Source of the DNA: Kudoa neothunni
Lineage: Eukaryota > Cnidaria
Assembly (NCBI GenBank): GCA_964304625.1
Contig: OZ199840.1
Span: forward strand, 868,001 to 932,000
Length of the DNA: 64,000 nt
Direction of reading: 5' to 3'
Positions 36,916-49,002 of the stretch are shown here, one piece after another. Made by a program: the position numbers and the translations under genes. Position 1 is the stretch's first letter. Each line of letters starts with the position of its first letter. The notes beneath the pieces are model-generated. The model made no database searches and was not told the origin of the DNA. It saw only the letters and a program-made list of their open reading frames with translations.

Positions 36916-38708
36916 TGTCATGTTTCATTATAATAAAAATACTTTGAGAATTTAAAAAAATATACCTTGATGACGTACGATTTTTTTAGTTTAAATTTTT
37001 TTTTTAAATTTTTTATTAGAAATTAAGAAATTATTCAATTTTTATTATTAAAATTCAGGAGCTTAATTTTTAAAAATGATTATATTAATTTTGTTTACAT
37101 TGAAGTATGTGTAAAACATTGAAAAAAAAATTAAAACTATATTAATATTATTTTATAAATATTTTTATATGCAAAAATTTTCTAACAAACAAATCAGCAA
37201 AATATTCAACTAATTGTGAATATTTCAGAATGTAAACATGATATGTTAATTAAGGTTATTACATTGATCGGTACATATATAATTAATTAAAACCAATAAT
37301 TTATAGAAATAAAAATTTTTTCGTTTTTATGTTTTTTTACAACTACGTTTTTACGTTTATCAAATGCTATACTAAACACACACGTATGAAATACTCCTAT
37401 AAAGTAATAACTTCCTATAATCTTCCTTAAGTTATTTCCCTATTGAAATTAACTATTTATCGTAAATATGATGTTGATTAATTATTAAAAAAACTGATCA
37501 GCTCAAAGAAAATTCTCAAATTATATTTTGAGAGCACACGGTTGTCATCTCGCTTTTAAAATATTAGTGCTTAAAACCTATAAAAACTTATTTAATTAAA
37601 TTTAGTATTGTTAAATTTATGTTTATATGGTAATAAATATGAAATAGAACCGATTTATGAATGATTATCAAAACAAATTAGAGATCAATTCAATGTTTAT
37701 TGAAAAAACATGGAGATTACACGTGTATCCAACTGCGTTCGGATGAAAAATTCTCAAAATTTTTAAGTTATTATTTTGAGCTGAATTTTTTCTCTCTATA
37801 TTCGTTTATATTATTATCTTGAATCGTGAAGAAAGAAATTCGAAAATACATGTGCAATAGGACTTTTGTTAGGTGCCGCATACTTTACCATTACCCTATA
37901 TTTTATTGACAGGCCTAAAGAATATTACCAACCCAATATGTTTTCTGTATTATTCAATGGTAAAATGCGTAAAGATTTATAAAAATGTAATAATAATTCT
38001 AAAGAGTCAATTTAAAGATATCTTGATACGTATATTTTGAAATGACACATTATTCTTCATTATATACTGGTTTTAAAAAACGAAATTCTATTGGTATCGA
38101 TTTTAAGTATCGGTACCTTGTGGCGACTACCGAATATCGCTCCAAAGTTGCTATCAGGGCAACCCTATTTATAATGTTATAGAAGATAATAAAATTTATT
38201 ATTTTTTTATAATTATTGAATAAAAACCTAAATTGACGAAAATGTTTGACAACGCGAAGATATAACTCGAAACCACCATATTATTATTTTGCTTAAGTTT
38301 TATCGCATTATTAAATTTTTTAATAAAAATGATTAAAATGTAGAATAGTGGCCTTAATCCAAATCAGCGACACCGGACAAAAACGAACCTGTTAAATATT
38401 TTATTATTGAGTATTTATCAGTGCCGAATCTTCAGCAGGGTAACTTTGGCAACATCTATTTGTCATCACAATAATAGTTGATGTAATCTATTATATGCTG
38501 AACTCCTAGCTCCTTGCGATTATTTTAACAGACTGTATCGCCAATTAAGCCGGTTCGAGTTAAGCATGCTTTATGTATTTTAAAATTTAAGTAGGAAACT
38601 TTAATTTTGATGGATTATTACAATATAACCTTAACGATTGTCTACTGTATCAATTACTTAATTATAAGAATAAAAATTTCATATTTTATATAAACATTAG
38701 CTAATTAA
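36916..38708. repeat. Duplicated type II spacer, middle part (copy 1)
   Basis: This is collinear with 58154-60096. Identity is very high from about 37905 to 38560 and lower to its left. A GGTAATGGTAAA-like Merlin end, reading inward from the right, lies at about 37870-37896 (and near 59259) without a visible partner, so it is a solo fragment. No gene is visible. It ends at TTAA (38705-38708), the piggyBac target. Confidence 0.6.
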
Positions 38709-41338
38709 CCCCCGAATACCTGGAGTGGACCGCGTTGGTTCACGAGATATAAAATTTTTAATATCTTTATACATACATTTTTATAAACTTTTTATGCTGA
38801 AAGTATGCTTTATTATATTTTAAAATAATTGACCTGTAAGTTATGAACATTTTTGTAAAAATAAGTAAACAAAAAAAGTTACGTAAATACCGGAGATGGA
38901 CCATTTCGATCCACGTGTAATTGTTAACGAAATTAATATTTTGTATTATAATTACATCATTCTAAATTTAATATTATATTTCATAAGCAATATAAAATAT
39001 TTATGACTAATTATTTGTTTGATCAAAAATTAAAATTGAATTTATTTTATGACAAGCTCGCGCACTCAATAAGGAATTTGCTTAAAAAATGAATTCTGGG
39101 GAAGAACATATTTTTTTAAAATAGGAAAAGAAAGTGCTGACGATGCAATATACATTGAAAGTGGCTCGATGGATTTGGATGAAATAATTAACGATCCAGT
39201 CAACAATGACGACGATGATGATGCTTACGATAACGATGCGGGCATTGGAGATATGACTCATGTCCCTTTTGTTGTCTCTAAAGATGGAGAAAAATGGCAC
39301 AAAATCCCTAATAAAGTTGAATGCAGACCTACGACAGAAAATATTTATAATGTAAAAGCGACATTTACAAAAAAAGCTTTCTAGAATGGCCAAACTCCCA
39401 TAAGGGCTTTTAATAATTTTATGACCTATAAAATTCTGGAAGAGATCAAATAATGTACAAACAAATTTATTGAACGAGAAAAAACCAATGTCAACAAGAT
39501 AAATATGGCCAAGCAGAAATTTTTTTTGGGAGCTATCCTATTAATTGACGTAATGAAATGCAAAAATGAAAACATCCGAGAATTTTGTACTGAAAAATTT
39601 GGTTTTTCAATAATAATTGCAAAAATTACAAGAATATGCCTTGAAGATTTTTCAACTTGACTCAGATTTGACAAGAGAAGAACCAGGGATAGAGAGGATA
39701 AACTTTTCCCCATTAGATATATAAATACAATGAGTTTATAAAGACGTGTAAAGAAAGTTACAACTCATCTCCCCAATTAACTGTGGATGAACAGCTTGTC
39801 ACATTTAGAGGTCGTTTCCCATTCAAAATGTTCATTCCTTCTAAGCCTGGCAAGTATGGGATAAAAATTTGGACATTGTGTGATGCAACAATCACACATC
39901 TATTCAATCCAAAGATATACATTAGCAGGGAGAACGGCGTTCTTGAAACCAGCCGAGGTGAAAATGTGGTAAACGATCTAATTACACCTTATTTTAAAAA
40001 AAATTCGTAACGTTACCATTGACAATTTTTTTCCACATCGTCACTTGAGAAATATTCAATGTCTCAGAAAACAACAATTGTGGAAACCTTCGTAAAAATA
40101 AAAGATTTCTCATCCCTAAATTTCAGCCATCAAAGGGAATAACAAACGATGTGTAATTTCTATTTCAGAATAAATTTACCTTGGTAAAATACAATCTCAA
40201 GAATAATAAATCCGTGGTATTTTTTAGTTCCACACATCGAGGTTGAAATATTGATTCGGGTTCAAAATAACCAGAGGTCATGAATTATTACAACCAAACT
40301 AAAGGAGGGTGGATATGCTTGACCAAATTGTCCGCTGTTATTCCACAAAAAGAGCCACTCGTTGTTGGCTGATAGCAATTTTCTTTAACATAATCGATAT
40401 AGCCGCCTATAATGCCTATCTTTTGTATTTTTATCGAAATATGAAATTCAAGAATAATCATAAGAAACAAACCCAATGAAAGTTTTTAAAAATGTTAGCG
40501 GCAGAGTTGCTGGGAAACGATGATAAAAATTTTAAAACCAACCCAATAAAAAGGAACCTCCGTTTGGAAGAGGTGAATGCTATATTTGCCCAACTAACAT
40601 GAAAAAAAGCAGGAGAATTTGTTCAGGTTGAAACAAATTAGTCTGCGAAAATCACATAATTGAAAATATAGAATGTTTTGTGTGTGACAAAAAATAAAAT
40701 ATATTTTATTATATATCAACTTTATTTCACCATATTTTTATCCGCACTTAAAATTTCTTTATTAAACTTGATTATATCTCAAAATATATCATTTGTGTAT
40801 TTTACCTATTTAGATTATAGACAAAACAAGTAGAATCAATGTCATTATAATGAGATTGTATAGATAGTTTAAACATGTATATTAGTTTTTTGTTGTAAAA
40901 TATTAAATATTTTTGAAGTTAAATCATCGTTTACTCATAAACAAAAAAAATTGTTTATTATAATGGTTTTGTGCCAGTAAATCGAAACACCATCTAAATG
41001 AAACCACTAATTATAATCATAAAATAACAATTTTGAAAATGATAAATTAATTTAAATATAAAAATTATATGAACTAACTTTATTTTGTTTCAATTTTACG
41101 ATATCGATTTTATATAACTTGATATTTTCAAATTATTTTTGTATGCGCGCACCTAAAAAATTTGATTTTAATGTTTTAATTCAAATGTTTTTTTAACTTA
41201 AATCAAGCCATTTAATTTTTTTTATTTCCCTTTGTAGTTAAACAGTTCAAGTATAATTATGCTATGATCAAATTGCATACGACCATAGTGGTTCTCTTCG
41301 GGCATTCGTGTAATTTTTTTTTGGCAGGTATTCTAGGG
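38709..41338 (+). mobile_element. piggyBac transposon relic, copy 1
   Basis: TTAA flanks both ends (38705-38708 and 41339-41342). The left end reads CCCCCGAATACCTGGAG and the right end inward CCCTAGAATACCTGCC, typical of piggyBac. Subterminal repeats with GTGGACC and GGACCA follow at about 38730 and 38900. The element is 2.63 kb. The transposase on the plus strand is broken. A second copy sits at 60097-62922 through segmental duplication, not separate transposition. Confidence 0.88.
39088..40700 (+). pseudogene. piggyBac transposase relic, copy 1
   Basis: The acidic N-terminal region (39169-39384) reads DLDEIINDPVNNDDDDD. The catalytic core at about 39783-40010 has TVDEQLVTFRGRFPFKMFIP and LCDATITHLFNPKIYIS, the first and second aspartates. 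DNFFP near 40020 follows. KGGVDMLDQIVRCYS at about 40303-40345 contains the late conserved aspartate. The cysteine-rich C-terminal domain follows around 40560-40700 (GECYICPTN, NKLVCENH, IECFVCD), interrupted by a TGA where a cysteine codon is expected. At least five frame changes or stops separate these blocks. Confidence 0.85.
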
Positions 41339-42189
41339 TTAACTGTAGCAAATGCATAACGTTAATATCAAAAATAATTTTTGTGGATGGAATTACGGCA
41401 TTATCACCATTAAATGTTCAAACAAATATCACGATAATTTGATTTAAAAAATTTATGATTAATCCTCTAGCAAATTATAATCTTTTTTCGGTACATGCGA
41501 CCATTATTCTGCATTTTAACCATGAAAGTACTATTAATCCTCGTACCCATGGTGGGGATAATCTTGACACTCACAAGTTTTAATCGGTGTTTTATTGTAA
41601 ACACATCCATGAAACAAAAAAAAGGTTTGCTTCTACTTTTGATTTATTTTTAAGTCTCATTTATTATAATAAATATAAAAATTTGTTATATATTTTCTTT
41701 ATAGGTATTTTAAACTTCGTAACATTAAATACATGCTACCATTTTAGATGCCATTTTGAACCCCGTTTTTATCTTAAAAACTCCGGACAATACTTCAGCA
41801 ATTTACATCGTGTCGTAAAAAATAAGCAATTATTATAACAGAATAATTACGAATGTTAAAATATACATAATAAACATAAAAAATATAAAAACCCTTCTTA
41901 TTCAAACATTTGACATAGATTGTGAATCAATGAATGCATGTTTATTCTAGAAATAGAAAAATTTCCAAATAATTATATAAAACAATGTATAACATATATA
42001 TGAGATTATGAAATATTTAAATTCCCTATTACAGCCTGACTATCATGACATCGATATTGAGCTTGATTTTAGTGGTAATACAATTTAAAAACTTTTATCA
42101 TAATAAGTGTCAACATTTAGTACGCATTCAAAGATTAACTGGTTTAGAAGTCATGCTAAAAAATTATATATGTACCTATAGATTCATTT
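41339..42189. repeat. Duplicated type II spacer, right part (copy 1)
   Basis: This is nearly identical to 62923-63770. An 83-codon plus-strand frame (41587-41838) is identical in the other copy, but the whole region is identical, so this says nothing about coding. I see no gene. Confidence 0.5.
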
Positions 42190-42850
42190 AACTAGAGACT
42201 GCAAAACATTAGTAATTTTGAATATCCAAAATTTTCCCATGGACAACCAACAGTCAATATATTTCATTAAGTCATCTTTTGTAATCAGAAATTACTCGCA
42301 ACGTATATTTTTCATGAATTTATTCTTATATTAAACAGTCCACTCTAACATTTCATTGTCAAGAGAATTTAAGAAAGTCAAAAGTGGAGTATCGAAATTT
42401 TTAAGACGTTATTTTTACATCTTATGTCATATAAATTATCCTCAGCCTCAGTTTGTCATAGAGTGCATTTCGTTTGTTCAGATAATTTTTCTCCATCCTT
42501 CGATACCAGTGCGTGAATATTTTCTTCATGAAGATCAATTTTATCATTTTAATCATATTAATCTTATGTGAGGTTCTCAATTGTACAATCGCTAAATTAG
42601 GAATCAGCCTATTCTAAACAGTAGTCATATTCAGCATATTCAAGATTCAATGTACTACGTTTATGGCTAAAATGACAAGTATCTACATATTTTCCACTCG
42701 TTTATTTAAACAGTTTACAAATTATCTATAATAAAAAATCGTTTATTATATCTATTTCTATAAGCCATGCAAACAAAACTATGAATTTTTCCAAAAAGGC
42801 AAGGATCATAATGACTCCGTAGATTTCTCGCTTAAGCTTCCTTTCTTCGG
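42190..42850 (-). pseudogene. Relic of unrecognised gene family X, copy 2
   Basis: This is the degenerate counterpart of 17541-18041, minus strand. It reads INVVH.ILNMLNMTTV, NRLIPNLAIVQLRTS, KIFTHWYRRMEKNYLNKRNA, LTFLNSLDNEMLEW and TKDDLMKYIDCW in the same order, with several stops. An upstream MILAFLEKFIVLFAWLI near 42800 parallels the possible signal exon of copy 1. A third copy begins at about 63770 and runs off the right edge. Confidence 0.5.
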
Positions 42851-42955
42851 TCCAACGTGAGTTAACTCTACTTATGGCACAAATTTTTATTAATTGCATA
42901 TGATTAAATAAATATATTCATAATTAAAAATATGTCTATTTTTCTGCTATATAAT

Positions 42956-44983
42956 TAGGGTTTGCAATTTTTGATTAAAATCGATTTCCATTGATTTAAA
43001 ACGTTGAATTTGAAAAAACGTGCAAGTTTTATATTTTTTTGATCGATAAAAGCTAATTTTGTTTAATTGAAACCCTTGAAAATGAGAAGAAAACGTCGAG
43101 AGTCGACTGATTATTTAATTGATTGGAACGACTTGGAAGTTGCGGGAGACATGTTCTCATGCAAATATTGCGAGCTAGTCTTACCCCTTTAAATAAAACA
43201 AAATACAAACACACGTTATATCGTAAAAACACGCGACTATGAAGATTAATGTGAAAAACACTATCCCCAACAAAGATATTTTGAACCGTGATAGATCCAA
43301 CTCAAGCGAAATTGAAATGGACCTAATAAAGATTGTATTATTTGATGGTCTTCCATTCCAGGCTATCAATAAAGATAGTTCATTAAGGAATTTTCGTTTT
43401 AAATACTGCCCAGCTTTACGATCATTACCCGATGGAAGAGTTCTTATCGATAAACATATTTCCCCGATATTTTTGAGGAGTATGCAAGCGATTAAACTAG
43501 CAATGGTAGATGTTCGATACAGTTTGATAATTGACGAGTTGCCTGACTTTAATAATATACATGTTTTCAACACGTTGGCTAGTTATTACGATCACCAATA
43601 AAATAAAAGAATAATATTTATGTATGATTCACCCAGAATTTTAAATTGCAATTCTGTTATTGTTGCTAATCAATTATCAAACATGCTGAAACGCTACGAC
43701 TTGGTATGGGATAACGGTTTCGTTATTACTTCGGAATCAGCGTTATACATGAAAAAATTCATTAATAATTTGAAAGCAATGTGTTCACATATTGTTCGAA
43801 TTCCATGCTTTTCTCATATTATCTATCTTGTTGTCCGAAAAGCTACAGACGAATATTTCTTGGATATTAAAAAATTCTGCACAAAGTTTTCATCTATTCT
43901 GTCCAATTATAATACAAAGAGAACATTCCTGATTCATCTCAAGAACAACAATTTGGAAGATGTCAAAGAAATTCTTCGTGTCATGGAAATCCGTTGGTAT
44001 AATTTTTACAATTGCTTAAAGCGAATAAAATAATATTACCCAGCTGTTGTCGATTTTCTAAATGAAATTAAACCTTTAGAATTCTGAAAACGTCTAAATG
44101 AAATTCTACTAATTAATTCTGAGAATATCAATGTCTTATTTCTCTCTGTCACTATGTTAATTGATGAACTTACGCCGCTGGTTGAATTTTCGAAACGTAT
44201 TGAAACTAACGATAATTTTTGTTTTCCATGTATGTTCGACTGGATGAATAATAATTTTGGAATGAATAATAATTTTCTGAATGATCACAAAGATAATCTT
44301 GGACTTCTTCCATTTGAAATTAGAACAAATCTTATCAATAAAATTGAATCTTTTCGCTGGAGCATCATCTAAGAAATCCACGATTTAATATCAAATAGTA
44401 TTAATGATTGCTTTCCATCAGCCACTTTCTCTAAAACAATCAAAAACATTGACCCAACAACGCCCTTATCAATTGACAATGGACACATAGATTATCTTTG
44501 TTATTTAATAGAGGCTAAAGACGAAGTTATCCATAATGATGAATACAATTTCTTCTGTAAGGCACTTAATAATTCAAGTTAACCTTTTATCACTACACAC
44601 TTCTCGAAGGAAAAATCCAATATTTTCCTATTGCTGTGAAAACTTTCGTTGGATTTGTTGACAATAAACATTTCATCTATCACCGTAGAACAAAGCTTTT
44701 CGAAACTAAATTATATATTTCGAAAAAAAATTATGAAACTCTCAAATGAACGCGTTTCAATGGTTTTGATGCTTCATTTTAACGGTCCATCTCTATTTTA
44801 ACAAGAGGTTACTCAACATAATTATTTTTACTCTAAAAAACTTTGTTTTTTTAGTCCCCCAAAAATCCAGATTTTTCTTTTATTCTTAAAATATACGTGA
44901 ACAAAGCCGATTTCGAGAAGAAAAATTTGATTGATAAAATCCGTCGAATAAAAAAAAATAAACGTCGAAATTTGTAAACCCTG
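42956..44983 (+). mobile_element. hAT transposon, decayed
   Basis: An exact 8-bp duplication, TATATAAT, flanks it (42948-42955 and 44984-44991), the hAT target length. The ends read TAGGGTTTGCAATTT and, inward from the right, CAGGGTTTACAAATTTC. The interior carries a BED zinc finger and transposase pieces on the plus strand. It lies about 120 bases from the stop codon of paralogue 5, in its 3' flank. Confidence 0.92.
43081..44750 (+). pseudogene. hAT transposase relic
   Basis: The N-terminus reads MRRKRRESTDYLIDWNDLEV with FSCKYCELV, a BED-type zinc finger. The segment 43239-43601 has the core start (PALRSLPDGRVL, SLIIDELPDF with the acidic catalytic position). The segment 43620-44033 has VWDNGFVITSESALYMKKFI, CFSHIIYLVVRKAT and RWYNFYNCLKRIK. 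The segment 44154-44372 holds LIDELTPLVEFSKRIE. Frame changes and stops lie between the pieces. The dimerisation tail is faint around 44640-44800. Confidence 0.82.
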
Positions 44984-45101
44984 TATATAATCATAAAATA
45001 GATAATATGTATTAGCTTGAATTTGAATATAATATGTATTAATTAAATAAATATCAAATTAAAGTGTTATATTTTTAATTATCCTCATCGTCGAAATGAA
45101 T

Positions 45102-48042
45102 CTAATTTCTATTCTTCCAGTAACCAAAATAGAATCCTGCTCCAATAACAACAAGAGCTATTGGAACTACAGTAGCAATAATTCTATATATCAAAGTTAA
45201 ACAAAACATATCTACTTATTATACATTGTATTTGTTGATCTAAACAAATTTAAAACTAATATTTACACATCGAAGTTACGTAGATTTATTGGAGGTTTCA
45301 CCTATTATTTAATTTAAAAAGTTGATATAAGTGGTCTTATTTTACCTTTATTAATTTTTTCAAGCCCAAATACATTACTTTGGTCACTATGGAATACTTC
45401 CAACTGATAATTACTTGTGTCTTCAACATCAGAAATGGAGAATCCCCTGCAAGGAGGAAACACATCGCAACCCTCACCAACTACCATGCATTTCTTAACT
45501 ATTTGGTTGGATGGGTCGTCCAAATTTATTAATTTCCATTTACACAAAGAAGTTTGATCCACATCTTTCGGTAAAGTCGTTTTCACATTTATAGTTGTAT
45601 CTTCACGGGTAATTACAATTGTTATTTTTTTCGTGGGGTTCACATGTGGTGTAGCTGATGGATCTAAAATTAAATATTAATTATTGAATTTAAATATAAT
45701 ATAATAAATTTTACTTTTGGGTATGTGTATTGTAGTTTCGGTCGATCTTCCAACAGCTGTCACTAAAACTCTGTACTCTTTGTCTGCTTCGTATACTTCA
45801 CTAAATATGATACTACTACATGAGGGTGGTACTTCACAAGATGGGGTTGTAAGCTTATTAGTCGGCGTGACGTTTGTTGATGGTTGACCCGTTGATCTAG
45901 CAACTCCAGATTGTGAGAGAGTTGATTTCATATCAGATTTGGCAGTATTTCCTGTCGATTGTGGTGCTGGACATTCATACAACATATCATATGTTTCCCC
46001 ATTCTTTACTTTTACTTTGTAATGGCATACAGCTTCGGCATAAGGTGAAGACAACGTGCCTACTATTTTAAAACCTTTTTCCAAAAATTGATTTTCTAGT
46101 TTGAGAGTTGACATTCCTTAACAATCATAATTTAAAGTTAGGTGAAACATGGGAAATTTAGTACTCGTCCTTATTTGAAAGACTTTAGAACCGTGCTCTT
46201 TGTGTGCAACAACCTTTAGATCGTATTCTGTTCCCGGAATAAGTCCCACAATATGTTGAGTGTCTCTACAGAATCCTCTGCATGGATAACTATCCGCACA
46301 CATTGCACAAACGTATACATCCTTTCCACGGGGGCTGAGATAGTAAGCACATGTGATATCTGTATTCGCAGCAACTGTGCTAACATCGAGAGCTTTAATG
46401 GAAAGATGGGTATCCCCCAAGGTTGTTGTTGCACCGGGGAAAATATTTTCAGCTGTTGCATCTATATATTATATTATATAAATATCATTTGATAATTAAT
46501 ATACTTGTTCTGAAGAATATATGCTCTTTAAAATCAGCGGGGACACCATGGTTACCACCTGCTGAAGCTGCTTTAATTTCAAGAGTATAAGGTTTTCCAC
46601 TGACAAGTGAGGATATTTTTAGCGCTGAACCACAATCAGTGTTACATCCGTCACTGGCATTTTCACAAATAGCCTTTGTACCATCCGTATCAGCCAACGA
46701 TGGTTCATCGGCAGCATAATAACTTACAGTACACGAAGAAAATTGTGGGGTACCAGTTGGTTTGAATAAGCGTGTATCTAGTGTAACACCTGAGGCAGTG
46801 TACGACGATAATAATTCGGCGGGAGTTTCATCAGTAAGTTTTTCTGTAATAACTAAATAAATATTATTTGAAATATTTAACTTTCTTATAAACCAAATTT
46901 TTTTTTGTATGTATCCAAAGTATGTAGTTCCAATTTTTCCAATTTGGAAATGTCTAGTTTGTATCAATATTTCGACAACTGCTTTCGATGCATCGAAAAT
47001 AAGTTCTACATTATTACATGGTGCATAGCAATCTTTATCTTCATTTTCACCACATTTGGATGTATAATCTTTTGTATCTCCAGTTTGAATTTGAGTGGAT
47101 ACGTCCTTTATACCAAATCGACAGATTTCAAACGGAAATTTATTTGTAAACTTAAGTAAATATTTAGTCTTCAGGTCATCATTATTATATTTCACATAAT
47201 ATTGCGGAATGTAAACGTCAGTGTTCATCAAAGTATAATTATTTTGCAGTTTATAAAAGAATGATGGATAACCCACGCATTTCATTTCATAATGTGGGAT
47301 CATCAAATCAAAATCTACTTCATTATTATTATCATTTCCTGTAACACAATCGGCTGCAGCGGTTCCGTCAGCGTATTTTACACCCTTATAGGAAATGGGG
47401 CATGCAACATTTGCACAAGTTATTGTTTTCAATTTCAGTTTACGTTGACTCGTTGATATTGTCACTTGTGGGTTTACTAGCAAACCTATAAAAATATATA
47501 GATAATTTTTTAATATTCATCTAATTACGAATTTCTAGCCCAAAAATTGTTTTAGCTTTTGTTTGTTGAGAAGCAGTTTGAGCCCCATTCGCCACAAAAA
47601 CTTTGATATATTTTGTCCTTGGGGAAAATTTATCATACGCAAGTGAATTAGTGCTTCCTGTGCAAACAATAACGCATTTATCATTAACTAGTGCATTCCC
47701 ATTTTTCAGGACACTGATTAATATCTTGATAAGTAACCTCAAACTCATTGAATTTTTTAATGTAACAATGGTTCGACTCGGAAAATTCACCTCCACTTAA
47801 TGCAAAATGAACTTTCATTTTGTTATCATGTTGCACGATTTTTGTATGTGAGGGATTCTGTTTCAGCGGTTGGAGTTTCAGGTTGTCGTTGTTGTTGCTG
47901 TTGTTGATTAATTTGAGGTTGAGTTTGAGCTCCTTCTTGTGGAGTAGATTTCGCTATATTCGATTTAAATATTTACTAAATAGTAGGTATAGTTACAAAT
48001 AATTGTAATAATTATTCCTAATAAAAAGAGGAACCCTTTCAT
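45102..48042 (-). CDS. FN3-like surface protein, paralogue 5 (odd class), frame interrupted
   Basis: The exons are E1 47997-48042 (MKGFLFLLGIIITII), E2 47529-47953, E3 46894-47485, E4 46505-46852, E5 46165-46461, E6 45715-46116, E7 to 45663 (left end 45346 or 45374), E8 45267-45301 and E9 45102-45183. E2 has two extra bases and E3 one, all in A runs, giving three breaks. The extra A at the end of E3 makes the 42-base intron 3 readable in frame, so E3 and E4 form one open stretch of 332 codons. E3 matches paralogue 4 (GNDNNNEVDFDLMIPHYEMK) and the start of E4 is identical to paralogue 4. E6 is odd class. The 3' flank is interrupted by the hAT element. Confidence 0.75.
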
Positions 48043-48444
48043 TTTGATTTAAATTATCAAAAACGGATATTAACGTTTGATTCATAAAGAACAATACAAT
48101 GAATGCATAGAAATTTAATAATACTCTCGTATCTATTATTAATATAATTTTACCAAATTGTTTATCCTAGGATTACATTTGCTATTTATGTTAAATAAAT
48201 ATCGTTTATCAAAAATTATTAACAAAAATAAAAGAATTTATCTATGTTAATATAAAAGTCGCTTCAAAAATAATATTAATTTAAAAAATGATAAACGAAT
48301 TAATTTGAATCAATCAAAAATCTATTTAAAATATTAAATAAATATTTTTATTTTCAATAAGTCCTCTAACCTATTAAAAAAAATTCATAACATAGATTTT
48401 AATAATTTCTTTATAATTCAAACGGATTATTAATTTCAATTTAA
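48043..48444 (-). promoter_or_regulatory. Conserved 5' flank of paralogue 5
   Basis: This is closely similar to the flanks of genes 4 and 6 for about 320 bases and then joins the type I spacer. It is the presumed promoter and leader. Confidence 0.45.
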
Positions 48445-49002
48445 TTGTTGTCTATATGTTTCAACTCGTCAACCCAGTTTATAACGATTTTTATGTCTAT
48501 TCATATTGTTTCAGCGACTTCATTACTTTCCCTAATTGATGTTGTTATCTTACTTTTTCTCATAATATTTATTTATAAATTTTTTACTTATATTCCCTAC
48601 GAAAATTCAAAATATAATTTTATTATTAAATTAGATAAAATATCTTCGCTATATCTCAAATTTATTTTTTAATTTTATTAAATACAATTTTTAATAACAA
48701 CAAAATTAATATAGATTTTAAAATTAATTTATAAAAATTTAACATTTGCAGAGCATTTTCAAATTATTGGATTAACCTCCTAAGTAAATGAAAAATTTAC
48801 ACCTTCCAAATAAAATGTGATATAAATTTACCTCATTTTTTTATCTTATAAAATTGTCCCAAATAAAATTACACATTGAATAATAAAATATGAGGAGAAT
48901 TCATTGTGAAAAGTTTGAATAAATGACCAATTATTAAAGTTATATTCTATATGTGTGTGCGCACGCATCAACGTTGTTACGCTTCGTTGAGGGATGGTTG
49001 TA
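48445..49002. repeat. Type I spacer, left part (copy 3, uninterrupted)
   Basis: This is collinear with 5741-6297. It has neither the Merlin nor the pogo insertion found in the 21.9-28.7 kb copy. No gene is visible. Confidence 0.6.

Noticed and set aside
40640-40660. TGA in place of a cysteine codon in both piggyBac copies, possibly recoding
   Set aside because: Both elements are otherwise broken and are twins by segmental duplication, so one ancestral mutation explains it. The host genes use TGA nowhere as sense in my reading.
41587-41838. 83-codon plus-strand frame identical at 63172
   Set aside because: The surrounding DNA is equally identical between the two copies, so conservation carries no information, and there is no recognisable domain.
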